A stretch of 64,000 nt of DNA. Origin: Phoenix dactylifera (Eukaryota; Streptophyta; Magnoliopsida; Arecales; Arecaceae). Both the position numbers and the translations under genes were made by a program. The DNA is taken from assembly GCF_009389715.1 (NCBI RefSeq), contig NC_052407.1:7164475-7228474 (forward strand). The letters are read 5' to 3'. Under the pieces are notes generated by a model, which ran no database searches, was not told where the DNA came from, and worked only from the letters and a program-made list of their open reading frames with translations. Position 1 is the first letter of the stretch, and every line of letters starts with the position of its first letter. Positions 22,706-34,157 of the stretch are shown here, piece by piece.

Positions 22706-22975
22706 ATGGCGAGCGAGCAACCGGCGAGGCCAAGGCCGAGCGAGGAGGGAGTCAGGGGAATAGAGGAGCTGCCCCTCGAGAGCAGCCCCTACGTGAAGTA
22801 CTCGGACCTGGAGGACTACAAGCAGCAGGGCTATGGCACCCACGGCCACCTCCCTACCCTTGACACCTCGAGGCACGGCGGCGGTGCCACCGACGGCCCC
22901 ACGCTCTCCGGCACCGGCCTCTCCGAGGAGCGGGCCCGCGCCGTTGATCCCGGCGACCGCCCAAGCACTGCGTAA
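22706..22975 (+). CDS. Small hydrophilic LEA-like / seed-maturation-like protein
   Basis: This single exon encodes 89 residues, ending in TAA at 22973-22975. The ATG is the first after a well-placed TATA box. The protein is very polar and rich in Gly, Glu, Arg, Pro and Ser, with no Cys, no signal peptide and no membrane segment. Landmarks are ELPLESSPYVKYSDLEDYKQ (residues 21-40), GYGTHGHLPT, and GGATDGPTLSGTGLSEE. Small plant proteins with the pattern 'LPLESSPYxxYxDLEDYK...YGTxGH...GATDxPTLSGT' are generally annotated as uncharacterised or late-embryogenesis-like and are thought to be disordered, stress- or seed-expressed proteins. That family call is from memory of the pattern and is not certain; the RY-rich promoter fits it. 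High GC content relative to its surroundings supports coding. Confidence 0.75.
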   Translation: MASEQPARPRPSEEGVRGIEELPLESSPYVKYSDLEDYKQQGYGTHGHLPTLDTSRHGGGATDGPTLSGTGLSEERARAVDPGDRPSTA

Positions 22976-23289
22976 GCTTAGGTACAGCTAACAAGAGGGA
23001 ATTGTATTAGTTCTCGATTGGGAGTCCCATGCATGCATGACTATCGACTCGTTACCAGGCTGTGCTCTTTGTCATGGTTGGTTTAGTAAGTTGGTTGAAC
23101 ATGGTTTTTTATGAACATGTTAGTAGGCGTTCCATGCCATTTGTGTGAACATGAGAGAGTTTATTTGGTGAGGTGACGCTTGTTTAATTTGTTGATCATT
23201 TTTGAATTATTGTCAATGTACCTATCTTTGTTGTATTATGGAAACAATTTGTATCTAATTGTGAACCATTTGCAAGTAGTCATTCTTGA

Positions 23290-23290
<1 letters not shown>

Positions 23291-23352
<62 letters not shown>

Positions 23353-23380
23353 CTCTGTCTCTCTGTGTGTGTGCGTGCGC
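23291..23380 (+). repeat. (CT)n followed by (GT)n microsatellite
   Basis: About 28 CT repeats are followed by mixed CTGT and then GTGTGTGTGCGTGCGCGC. It lies about 315 bp downstream of the LEA-like stop codon. The open frames across it (Leu-Ser or Arg-Glu repeats) are artefacts. Confidence 0.97.
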
Positions 23381-24474
23381 GCCCTTCTTGATGGCATTCT
23401 TCAGAAAAGAAGGTTGCATAAAATTAAAAGATGCGAGTAGGTGTATTGGGTTACATTTACCACACTTCTGAATCAATCATGTGTATGACATACTGAGTGC
23501 TAGTCCAATTCTAACGTCCTATGCATGCTTTTGAAGGTGCATGGGGCAATGTGAGTCAATACGACAGTGATCTGGTCTCTTTATGGATGGTGGTAGTTTG
23601 ATGCAAGAAGCAAGGACTAGAACATTGAAGCCTATACGCTTTTATATATGTCTCTTTTTCCTTAGCTTTCTTCTAGTTTCGTTGGTTCAATTGTGATGCT
23701 TTGTAAGTTTGTTTCATTGCCGCAGTGGAGCTCGGTGGAGCTTAGTCCTTCCTCCCTTTATTCTTTTTTCTTTTTCAATAGCTTTAACTTTTTTTACCTC
23801 ATTATTGCTTTATGCACGACGCCATGGGAGATTACGTTGGGTGGAGTTTGCTTGGAGATACACTGTGTGAGTTCCCAATATCTTCAATTGCTTAGCCAAT
23901 TGCTTGAAGCACCAGCATTACAAGAAATGTCAGGGGAGAAAAACTACCACTGTAGATGTTTTAAGAACCTGCCTCATAAAAACATATATTTATATATGTT
24001 TATGATGCGTGCATGATCTATTAATCATGCTTTGTTTCACAGGTCACTCGGACCCAGTTACACCTCTCCCACAACAGTAATGTTTTACCACCAGGCTAGC
24101 ACTTAATTTCTACACTTCTTCGTCTCGGTCATGCCCGTTTGGCATTTCTTTACTTCATTCCATCACCATCCCCTCTTTATCTCCCACCCCATCCATCTCC
24201 TTTTCCTCTAAATCCACCATTTATTCGGTTTGAAGGAAAATGAACCAGAAAAAGGGTTGTTGATGTGGATGCGACTCAAATAAATTGGTTGCAAAGTCTC
24301 ATTACTTAAAAAAGAATGAATTAGGTTTCCCTCTTACCACTAACTTTTGTTTTCAAAGTTGCACTTTTCAGCTCAAAAGTTGTCATGCGGATATGTCAGA
24401 CCATCAGAGTTGGTGGATATGTTAGAGTCAGTGCTTGCTGTGATGTTGTCTAATGAAAACAAATTGAGGTACCA
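23381..24474. other. Intergenic, no gene seen
   Basis: AT-rich spacer. The open frame at 23693-24016 has no recognisable motif. The target site of the next element ends this stretch. Confidence 0.5.
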
Positions 24475-24903
24475 CTTACCCCAGTGCCGGCTCGAGTCTT
24501 AGGCGACTGAGGCGGTCGCCTAAGGCCCCCGGCCCAGGAAAGGCCCCCATCGGAAGATGCTGCAGCTATACAAACACTCATTCCTTCCATTCTCGTCTTC
24601 CCCCCTTCGTCTTCCACTCTTATCTTTCATCCCTTCTCTTTTTTGGTTTTGGTCTTGGTTTTCCTTCCCTCACATTACTCCTGATCCAGCTGGGCCATCG
24701 GGAAGAAAGAAGAAAGATAGGGGGTTCGGAGATGGACTTCTTGGAGGGTGGAGATTCTTTTAATTTTCTCCTCTCGGTTTCTTCTCCCCTCTTGGGTGGT
24801 AGAGAGAGAAAAGGAGCTAGAGGGAGTTGAATGGCTGCTGTGCTGTGATGTTGCAGTTGCTGCTTGGGTACTCCCTTGAAGGGGAGACGGTGGGATGGTA
24901 CTA

Positions 24904-25783
24904 GGGTGGTTCTATATACACCCCCCTATTGCTAAGGACACCCCCCAAAAACCAAAAAAAAAATACCCAAACTAATCTTTAGTGTAATTACCATATTGCC
25001 CTTGAAATTTTCTCATACACCCCCCCTTCCTCCTCCTCCGTTTCGTTTTGAAAAGAAAAAAAAAACACCCCTCAAACCCCCCTTAAACCCCTCGATCCAT
25101 TTACATCGTTTAGGCGATCTTTGAAGGAGATTTAAGCCCCATTCGAAGCATGGACAAGCAACTAGTGATTTGGGACGAAGAATCGGCCGCAAAGGTACGT
25201 GTTCCACCTTGTTTCGAAATTTTTTTTTTTTCACGGTTCGTGCTCCGTTCGGCACTGGATCGCCGAACAAAAGGCTTCTGTTCGGCTGAACAGTGCCGAA
25301 CAGAAGCCTTCTGTTCGGCAACCCTCAACCGAACAGATCTGTTCGGCTGCACAGTGCCGAACAGAAGGCTTCTGTCCGGCACTGTTCAGCCGAATAGAAG
25401 CCTTTTGTTCGGCGATCCAGTGCCGAACGGAGCACGAACCGTGAAAAAAAAAAAATTTCGGGAGAAGCCGGCGAGGTGGTTCTGGGAGAAGCCGGCGAGG
25501 TGGTTGGAGATCGGGAGAATGCCGGCGACGAGAGGGAGAAGGGGGAACGGGGGGGTTTTGGGCGTTGGCGAGGTGTTTTGGAGGGGAAGAGCGGGGTGGG
25601 GGGGGGGTTTGGGGGGTGTAGAGAGCAATTTAGGTGAGGAGGTGGGGAGGGTGGGGGGTAATTTAGGAATTTTTAATTTTTTAGGGGTGTCCTTAGCAAA
25701 TGGGGGGGTGTAGAGAGTATTTAATTTTTTTTTAATTTTTGGGGGGTGTCCTGAGCAATAGGGGGGTGTATATAGAACCACCC
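24904..25783. mobile_element. Nested 880-bp element with about 50-bp terminal inverted repeats
   Basis: The left end GGGTGGTTCTATATACACCC, continuing through 'cctattgctaaggacacccccc', is matched in reverse complement by the right end ('ggggggtgtcctgagcaata' ... 'tatatagaaccaccc') with only one or two differences over about 45 bases. A target duplication is not clear. Long, nearly identical inverted ends suggest a Mutator-like or foldback non-autonomous element. Its middle is GC-rich and carries a strong hairpin (25214-25460). The open frames across it (for example 25150-25713) are low-complexity and follow the repeats, so I do not call a gene. High identity of the ends suggests it is young. 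Confidence 0.7.
25214..25460. repeat. Near-perfect 247-bp hairpin inside the nested element
   Basis: The left arm (25214 to about 25320) starts 'cgaaatttttttttttt' and runs through 'cacggttcgtgctccg', 'ggatcgccgaacaaaagg' and 'cagtgccgaacagaagcc'. The right arm (about 25354-25460) is its reverse complement with very few changes. The loop holds an 18-bp perfect palindrome, CCGAACAGATCTGTTCGG (25329-25346). The words GTTCGGC/GCCGAAC recur throughout. A transcript across it would fold into a long double-stranded RNA. Confidence 0.88.
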
Positions 25784-26221
25784 GACTTTTATTTATTGGA
25801 TGGAGTGAATTTCCCATAATGCCCCTACTTTCTCTTATAGAGAGGTTCAATTTTTTTATTACCTTGACAATGAAGTGCCATGAGATAACCATTTCCTATT
25901 GGGCTTTTGCTTGACATGGTAAACACTATTGTCAAGCATTATCTTAGTTAATTAATCAGTTTCATGGTCCTTCTTTTCGAGCAATTACTTTTATTTACTT
26001 TTATTTAAAAATTATATTAAATTAAAACAGTTTTTTACCTATTTTTATTAAATTTATATATCTTTGTTGAAATAGTATATTTGATAGCTATCTATTTCTA
26101 TATCATTTTTTTAAATATTTTATATTTATTAAAAAAATTTATTATTAAAAAAAAAAAGGCCTCATTCATTGGATTTGCCTTAGGCCCCCAAATGTATTGG
26201 GCCGCCCCTGAGTCTTACCCC

Positions 26222-27462
26222 ATTTAAGGTTAAAATGGATTCCACCAGCTTGAGCCGAATTGTCGACACAATTTGATTAAATTTCTCATAGTTTAACACT
26301 TGGATGTGAAGTATATCTAAAAGAAGAGATCGACTCAAAAAATTACCCGAAATCTCATTTATTATTTTTATCTGTTCTTCTTCCAATGATGATAATGATG
26401 ATAAGGATGAGTGAAAAACATACATGTAAATTGAGTAATAAAGGTTTCATAAAGCTGCTACTGAACTTTAAAACTAATGTAACATAAAAAAAAACCCAAA
26501 AACTTTAAAACTAATGAATAATGTTTACCAGGAAAAAAAACACTATTTGATGATAGAGACATAGCATCTTCTTCATGCAAAAAAGAAAAGAAGGAATATA
26601 TGCATGCTTTGTTATACTTGATTTATGATTTGTAATTATTGACTTTTGCAAACTTCACTATGTCGAATATTCTTTTGAACAATAATTCACCATCTTATCC
26701 ATCCACTTGGCTATTTAAAATGGAATTATATTCTTTTCTGTGGAAACTTAGGAAATAGGAACCAAAAGCTTGGCAGAATAAATTTTGAACGTGATGATAA
26801 AAGAATTATCAACTTACAAAAAGTAATACATGGCGCCTAGGTAACAAGATGAAGAATCCTAGAAACTATTCAAAAGAATATATAATGTCTTTTGAATTAA
26901 GAGTTCATGTGGTTCATGAACCTACTATCTACCTTGAGTGGTGCCATTGACATATCCTACATATTTTGTGAGGACCAAGTTGTTGATTAATGACCCCCAC
27001 CAGCTTTTGGAAAGGATCCATGTGAAGAAAGAGCATCATGCTCTTTCGATTGGACTAGCCATATCCAATTGACGTATTATACTAAACTTTCTCAATAAAC
27101 AAAATCACAGAATTTAGAAAGCCAGATAGATAGACATGTGAATCCACCGATGCCACAGTTTATTAACTGCAAAATTTCAATTCCTCTGCATTAAACTCGC
27201 TCAGCCTGGAAGCATGCATGCTTCCTTTGTTTCTCGTTGAAACAATCTAGGGAAAGATGCAACAAATTTGCGTGCACTAGATACGTGCATTTCCAGCTTC
27301 ATCGCCATCTTTTTCTTTTATTTCCTTCCTTCCTTTTTTTTTTTTTTTGAGCGAATGCACCTAGTTGCTAACCTAACGTATTTGCATGCACACCTAATGT
27401 GTTACCTAAAGTGATGAGGTCTACTATTGCTACTCTCGTATAAAAACAAATGCGAGTATCAT
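26222..27462. other. Intergenic, no gene seen
   Basis: AT-rich spacer with poly(A)/poly(T) runs and no supported frame. Confidence 0.5.
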
Positions 27463-27930
27463 GGCTTGTATGGTTCGCATGAAAAGAACGAAAAATATAT
27501 GGTCAACGGGAAAATAATGAGATATCTCTTGTTTGGTTGGAGTTTTTAAAGGAAAAAGATGGAAAAGTTGTATTCCCATGGAAATATGATTCCCATATTT
27601 TATGGAAAAGTCTTTTCCATAAGAGACATGAGAAAATTACTTTCCCATGAGTCGGAAATTATTCCATTTTTATTTTTTCCAAAAAGGCCATTCAACATTA
27701 AAGAGGCATTAAAGACCTAATTTTTATTAAAGGTATAATAGGAATTACACATAACTTTCTCAGAAAAGTGGATGGTCAACCAAACATAAGCACTCTGAAA
27801 ATCTGTCACTTTTTCATTGTCAACCAAATATGCCAAAAGTACTTTCCCAGTCATCCTTTTCCTAGAAATCTGCTTTTCGGGAATCCTATTTCTAGGATGG
27901 AAAAAAGCTTTTGGCGAACCAAACGAGCCC
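27463..27930 (+). mobile_element. MITE family 1, copy A (about 468 bp)
   Basis: The ends are GGCTTGTATGGTTCGC and GGCGAACCAAACGAGCCC, an imperfect inverted pair. The inside shares with copies B and C the words 'gagttttca/taaaggaaaaaga', 'aagttgtattcccat', 'gcattaaagacctaatttttattaa', 'aagtggatggtcaaccaaacataagc' and 'tatgccaaaagtactttcc'. No coding frame. The left end is damaged compared with copies B and C, so the target duplication cannot be read. Confidence 0.8.
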
Positions 27931-30900
27931 TCATAGATTGCACGGGCTTCCCTTTTCTTTTAGAAGAAAGAAAGAAACCCCTTCTTCCCCCTCAAGTTGA
28001 ATTTGGGACCTCTCATATACGTTAGCCATAGAACTACTTTTAGGTTTAGTTAAAACCTAATACTTTCCATTGAAACAAAAAGGTCAAGGGTGAAATAAAG
28101 TGCTCTCTTGACGGAAGAGGATTTATGGAATGATACATCTTTCTCCCAACTCATTTGCTTAAAAAAATGTCTCCCAACTCAAAAGAAGCGTGTCAAGAAT
28201 ATGTGCGTGTGTGACCGGAAGAGAGATCCATAAAACTTTCAATAAATTGATAGCTCGTCCTTCCATTGACCCGACTATAACATTTAGTCTCTGTTGGCTG
28301 GGACTCCTAGTCTCTTAACACCTGCCTCACGTTAGATTCGGCCCAGTTAAGTCGACAGCCTCAGTTTAATTTCCGGTTGCTAACGGTTGTGCGTACTTAT
28401 TCTTTGATACATACGTAGCTACAAATAACTGTGCACATGAACAATATGATTGTGAACGGGGATAACATAATTGTATACAAGAACTAGTGTAAGTGTGTGC
28501 AAATCCTCTATAACTAGCACATGTGGAACTGAAAATTAAATGGTAATGGTCAAGGAACATCATGGTAAAAGACCGAATAAAGAAAGAACTGAGTATTAAA
28601 TGGCGTAGAAGGAAGCTTGTCCAAAACTGGGATGAGGTCAGACGTGAACCAGGTCTTTAGCATCCAACCATGATAGCTTTACCAATTGTATTAGTTCGTC
28701 CCCGTAAAAGAGAGGTTCATGGATATTTCCTTCCCTATACTTGTCTTTCCTTTGAACTTTTGGAGGATTGTCTATGCCTAAACTTTGTTCAATTAATACA
28801 TGATTGAAACTTTCGTATTGAGAGAGGAAGCAATTGAATGTGCAATGATACCTAACTTAATTTTTGAAGGTATAGACAGTTTGTAGAGATAATTTTCGTC
28901 CCATATATTTTTCTTCCCCGTATTTGTCCTTTACCAGAGTGGCAAGTTGGTTGAAGAGGATCTCATTTTTTGGTAGAAAAAGGGGATCTCTTTATTCAAA
29001 ACTCAGCTATTAAGTAACTAGTTATTTATAGGGGCGCAAATAGGTCTGGTTGGACCAGATCTTGAGTGACCCCGACCCGATCGGCCGGTTTTTTGTTTAG
29101 GTCATAATATTGGACCTACGCCTAACCTAATAAAAGATCGGGTCGGATCGGGTCAACGACTAAAATTTTTGACACAATAGGTTATTCGGATTGGGTCGGG
29201 TCTATATATAACCCAATCCCAACCCAAAAAAAAGGATTCAAGTCGCGTCCGGGTTGGATCCCTATACTTGTGATTCCCTGTATTTGGTTTCTTTTATAAT
29301 TAGTAAAAACTACAGAAAGCAGATTTTGGACGACCATACAAGTAAAAGTGCTTAAGCATCAAGGATTGATGCTCTTACAAACTAACCTAATAATAATAGG
29401 CTCAATCTTATTAGCTACACAAAAAATAAAAAAATTGTTTATGTATGCAATACTTTTTTTTTGAGTAGAAAAAATTTGCATCTATGTTAATTCTTTTACT
29501 CAGCAGTGATATCCCTTAAATTTGTTAGAATGCATCTACTATTATCTTTTTCTAAACATACTACTAGCAAAGCATACATGGGCCAAGATGAGGAATATAG
29601 TTTTAATAATGACACAGCAAAGTTTAACAGCTGCAAAGGACTCATCATGAACCTATTTTCTTCCACATGACAAAGTTATACTATATTTTACTTTCATTGT
29701 TTTAAACTTCTTTCTTAGGAGAACAATATTCCCATTTAATGTAACCAACCTAAGCCTTAATATAAAATTCATGCCATTCGACAGTACACAAAAATAGTCT
29801 CTTCCATTCCTCTCATCCTCAAACACAAGAAGAGATTAGAGAAATAGAGAGTTAGAATCCCTTAAGTACCCCTGTGGGTCAATGGTGCACCAAATTTGGA
29901 CCCGGTCATAGGATGGAGAACCCAAATATCAAACGGATCAGATGAGGTCGGAATTTAATACCATTTGCAGCATTAGTTATCCACCATACAAGATTCCCTT
30001 CCCCTCTTATCAGCAGGATACCTTGATTCCCACAAAAAAATATATACCGAACAGAGGAAGAGCGAGTTGGACTCCAGCTCATACACAGCACGGCTATTTC
30101 CTTCCGATAAGAAGATGAGAACGGGCCCATTATCTTGAGTCTTATGTACACACAACTAACTCGTGGACTGAGCTCTTCTCCTAATCGGTTTTGGTACAGA
30201 ATTCGCTATCCGTTAGGCTATCCTAGTCCAAATACCTGGACCAAATGGCTTCCATTTTTCCGTCTTGGAAACATCATAATTCCTATCGTCCATCCGAAAG
30301 TTGGTATATTGGTGCTTGAACACGGTAAGTTTCATGTGGTGGGGTACGTTATCCTAGGCCAAACCTGATTTGAACTCAAACCAGACGCCGAATCTTGCTG
30401 GAATTGGACCTAGTCGACCCGGAATATCTGGGATACCAGGATACTACTTGAATAAGAAATTAACCTTAGCCACCATTTGTGTTCCATGTATTCCATATTA
30501 AAATCCAAAGCCAACTTGAATAAATATAGGTCCACCGTGCACCTTGAGTGGACCACTCCTAAATCAAATCTGGTCATGACCTAAATTCTTTCTCCCTTCA
30601 TGAAATCACTCCTAAATCAGATAAGAATAATAATATGCTACACTACGTATTGTAATTGGTTAGCTAACAGGGCAAACTATTTGGCTCTTATTAGAAATTT
30701 TTATTTCTTAGAGGAATTTTTTTTTTTTTAATATGACATAAGATGCATTGCGGATCTAGCTGCAAGATAGGCTAACTTTCATGTTTGGAGGCCTCCGGTA
30801 GGAATACAGGTTTTACAAAAGGAAAAATTATGTTTTACACCGTATGCACCACCAACGTGGTTATGTATCATACCAATCATCTTGTCTCTTTCTGATGGGT

Positions 30901-31183
30901 TAATTACCAAGAAAAGCAATGAGATCCATAAAAAGGAGACGAGGTGATTGGTGTGGTGCATGGTTATGTGGTGCACACAGTAATTTCTCCCACAAAAGAT
31001 TTGCAGTAGGGCGATCTCACTATCCACTAGATTGATATGGGTAATGCCCGGCGTGTGCTCCTTGCCACGCTCAACTTGGTCTGAGAGAGGTAGAGCTTCC
31101 CCTATCGGTTAACCTAGAAGGTTGCATGAAACAAGGGAGATTGAGACCCTGCAGTGCAGCTCCATCTACATGGATTTAAATAG
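27931..31183. other. Intergenic, repeat debris, no gene seen
   Basis: Spacer with one clear dispersed repeat (29033-29270). Minus-strand frames near 29906-30155 and plus-strand 30135-30368 show no convincing domain. Confidence 0.5.
29033..29270 (+). repeat. Dispersed GGGTCGGGT-type repeat
   Basis: The block opens 'aggggcgcaaataggtct', contains 'gatcgggtcggatcgggtca' and 'ggattgggtcgggtctatat', and closes 'gggttggatcccta'. Its start is homologous to the fragment at 1514. It is non-coding and rich in 'gggtc' and 'gaccc' words on both strands. Confidence 0.55.
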
Positions 31184-31900
31184 TGTTGGAAAAATTTAAA
31201 TGCGCACGCATCTCGAGATTCGTCCGCGTGCACGTTTGAATTTTGCCGTTTACGAAATCACCGCGGGAGCGTCCGCGGAAGGTGTGAATGCATTCGCAAA
31301 ATGACCAAAAAGCCCCTGCTTAAATACCCCTATAAATACCCCATATTTCATTCTAATCTGGGCACGAAAAATTAAAAAAAAATACTAGAAAAATTTTGAA
31401 AAAAAGTTCTTCCTCTTAGCCACTTCTGATTTTTATTTTTGCAATTCTATTTAATTTATTTTATTCTTTTTATTTCGTTCTTCGTTGGCTCTGTAAGTCC
31501 GATCGGGTTCGATTTAGCTTCTTCCGAGACATATCGAAGAAGAAGTTTAGGTTCGTCGTATCTCTGAGAAAGATTGTCGGAAGACCCGTATGTGGGGGCA
31601 AACACTTTTTTGGGACAGTGTCTTTGCGCTTCAACTTGCCTTCAATCAAGCTATTTCCTCTAACTTTGATTTTAAATTTAGTATTAGTAGATCCGTAGGA
31701 TTTGTAATTTTGTGATTTAAATTTATTAAATGAATAGATTTATTTTGTGCTAGAATAGATTTCTTTTATGATAAAATAGATTTATTTTGATCCCAAATAA
31801 AATATATATTATTCCGTTTAAGATTTTCTATTAATTGTAATTACTAGATTTATTAGTTCTTTGGTACTTTTGGCAGTGTAATAAATGTCATACAGCCTTT
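31184..31900 (+). mobile_element. LTR-like fragment (probable Copia solo or partial LTR)
   Basis: The block starts TGTTGGAAAAATTTAAATGC (TG start as in LTRs), has an inverted pair 'tttaaatgcgcacgc' / 'gcgtgcacgtttgaa', a TATA word TATAAATA at 31331-31338, and a downstream part 'gggggcaaacac...gggacagtgtctttgcgc' that could be R/U5. I cannot find a second copy or a primer-binding site in the window, so the 3' border is a guess. The neighbouring gag remnant is on the opposite strand, so the two may not belong to one element. Confidence 0.4.
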
Positions 31901-32027
31901 CAGAAAGGGCACCTATAATTCTATGGATGCAATGATAGTCTATCTCATCAGGTATCCTAGAGGATGTGCTGGTGGAGACAAAAAGTTCAGTTTGAGAGGA
32001 GGATGAACTCCGATTTGGGTTTGGGTT

Positions 32028-32285
32028 TTAGCGAGTAGCGGGTTGTGAAGTAGTTGGGTTGGACCCGTTATTAACTTCAGTAGTGCTCTCATCTATAGTT
32101 GAGATCAACCCTAGTGTGGTGAACCAGAACCGCATTTGGTTCTGCCACCTTCTAAAGTTATGACCATCAAAATTTTCAGGTTTAGCACTAACATGATCAC
32201 TAGTGTTAGAGGCCATAGGTTTAAGGTTATAAAGAAGGGACGAAAACCTGAATAAAGACAAAAAGTTTATGTCAAAAAATTGCAC
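32028..32285 (-). pseudogene. Ty1/Copia gag N-terminal fragment
   Basis: The minus-strand frame of 85 codons contains MASNTSDHVSAKPENFDG, NFRRWQNQMRFWFTTLGLI and STIDESTTEV. The pattern 'K(P/L)xxFDGxNFxxWxxxMxxxLxxxGL' is the start of the Copia gag polyprotein. Nothing of protease, integrase or reverse transcriptase follows on this strand below 32028. It is an isolated, dead fragment. Confidence 0.75.
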
Positions 32286-32570
32286 TAAAATTTGTATTGA
32301 ATTTTGATTATCTAGTTGATATATCCAAAAAAAATAATAGCCAGATTAGCTCCATATGGTGGTGGAGTACTAGGCTCACTTAAGTATCAGTCTTTCTTAG
32401 GCACGTATGCCTTTTTGACAAGTTTTTCTTTGATACTATTAATTAGTGGATATAATCACTAGAAATCACACAAATTCATTTTTTACAAAAGCCTAAGTGC
32501 AAATTTAAATTGGTTATTTGTGTATCAATCAATTTTTGAATTTTCAATTTGTATTTTTCGAATTAGTAAT

Positions 32571-32960
32571 AATTGATTACTAATTTAGTATTAGCAAATC
32601 AATTATTGTAATTGAGATGTGGAATGTCAATTCAATGAATTATATAATTTATTACCTCATTAGAATAATTGATTACTAATTTTGTGCTAGCAAATCAATT
32701 ATTGTAATTGAGATCTAAAATATCAATCTAATGAATTATATAATTTATTATCTTATTAGAATAATTGATTACTAATTTTGTGCTAACAAATCAATTATTA
32801 TAATTGAGATCTAAAATGTCAATCCAATGAATTATATAATTTATTATCTTATTATAATAATTGATTACTAATTTTGTGCTAGCAAATCAATTATTGAGAT
32901 CTAAAATGTCAATCTAATAAATTATATGATTTATTATTTTATTAGAATAATTGATTAAGA
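32571..32960 (+). repeat. 96-bp AT-rich tandem repeat, about 4 copies
   Basis: The anchor AATTGATTAC starts at 32571, 32667, 32763 and 32859, exactly 96 bp apart, with a fifth, changed anchor (AATTGATTAA) at 32949, 90 bp on. Each unit continues 'taattttgtgctagcaaatc', 'aattattgtaattgagat' and 'caatgaattatataattt'. The last unit has lost the six bases 'tgtaat'-like segment. The first unit is the most diverged. Confidence 0.93.
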
Positions 32961-33164
32961 TTAATAAGTTAATTCAATGAATTAATTATTATGTATTAAC
33001 CAATTTTCAAATTTTTTATTTCATTGGGATCTAAAAATTACTCTTTGATGAGTCCAAATGGAGGTATAATAAATCTCATGGAGGTTAAACAAATTATTAT
33101 CTTTTAGAATGATTTATTGAATTATATATTACTAATAAAAAAATAAACATACACTTTTTTGAAT

Positions 33165-33254
33165 TGTTAGCAATATATCACCTAAATAAATAAATAAATC
33201 TAATAATTGCAATTAATAGGTTTATTTATTTATTTAAGTGATATATTGCTAACA
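33165..33254. repeat. 90-bp palindrome (about 34-bp arms)
   Basis: The arm TGTTAGCAATATATCAC, followed by (TAAA)n, pairs with (TTTA)n followed by GTGATATATTGCTAACA. The loop 'ctaataattgcaattaatag' is itself partly symmetric. It is an AT-rich hairpin, either a small MITE or a fragment of one. Confidence 0.88.
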
Positions 33255-34157
33255 AATAGGCCCTACTTGGTTCCATTTTTCTTAACCATTGTTTAATGAT
33301 ACTTACTTTAGGAGACTCAAACCAGTCGGCACCTCAAAATCCACTTGAGATCTTAAAATTTAAGCAATAGTGATATAAAAATGGATGCCGTAAGAATGTG
33401 AGGCTACCAAGCACCGTATGCTTGTTTTTGTAAGAAAATATAAGATATATAAATAAATCTACTTGTCTCTGTACTCTTTAACTTCATTATTAAAAAATTT
33501 CACATATTGCGCTCGCTTAAGCTTTTGGGACAAATTGTGATTTCAACCTTTTTTTCCAAAAAAGGTTGAATTTGGTAGGCTTTTGGTTGCAATCTATATC
33601 ATCATATAATAGCCTAATGTTTCTCCATGAGTGATCCTCGAACACCCTTCCTCCATTTGCATCAAAAAAGAGCAATGCTACGATAACAGAAAAATAGTTC
33701 GGTCCAACCGTGTTTGATCGCTTAAAATGGGGGGAGAAGACTTTTTCTCTCTCTCGACACACGTTCTTTCGCTCCGTTATTTTGCCAGTTGTAACTGCAC
33801 GTTGATGTAATGGGAAGACAGCCACGTAGCACCTAATCTCACATTCTACGTATTGAAATATTCGTCCTTAATTGCAAAGAAGATTTAAGTTCAAATTCAA
33901 AATCTTTCCTTCCATCCCTAATTGGCTACAAATCCTTCTATCTATTCATTAATTGGCTACAAATTTGAAAGTCACTCAAATTCAGATCCTTCCATCTATC
34001 ACTGATTGACAACAAATCTACTGGAGGCAAGTCCTTTCATCTATTCACTAATTGACTACAAATTTGCTGGTGACTCAAATTCAAAGAATCTTGGCATCTT
34101 CCATCGATTGGTTCTAAATTGCTGGTGATTCTAATTTGCTGGTGCATCTTTTGCAAT

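Larger units (their letters stand above)
24483..26213. mobile_element. hAT-like DNA transposon relic with 8-bp target duplication
   Basis: The element is flanked by the direct repeat CTTACCCC (24475-24482 and 26214-26221), the length expected for hAT elements. Its left end reads AGTGCCGGCTCGAGTCTTAG and continues into 'gcctaaggcccccggccc'. Its right end in reverse complement reads ACTCAGGGGCGGCCCAATAC and continues into 'gggggcctaaggc'. These imperfect inverted ends with a shared 'cctaaggc' word resemble plant hAT termini. No transposase frame is visible, so it is non-autonomous or gutted. A second element (24904-25783) has inserted inside it. Confidence 0.7.

Noticed and set aside
23180..23476. 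Leu-Ser and Arg-Glu repeat frames
   Set aside because: They are translations of the (CT)n microsatellite.
25150..25713. 187-codon open frame on the plus strand
   Set aside because: It spans the hairpin and terminal repeats of a mobile element and encodes repeats of the GTTCGGC word. No domain.
29906..30155. Minus-strand frames with GNLVWWITNA, a little like a bulb-lectin repeat
   Set aside because: The two overlapping frames disagree, no further lectin or kinase sequence follows, and the likeness is only a few residues.
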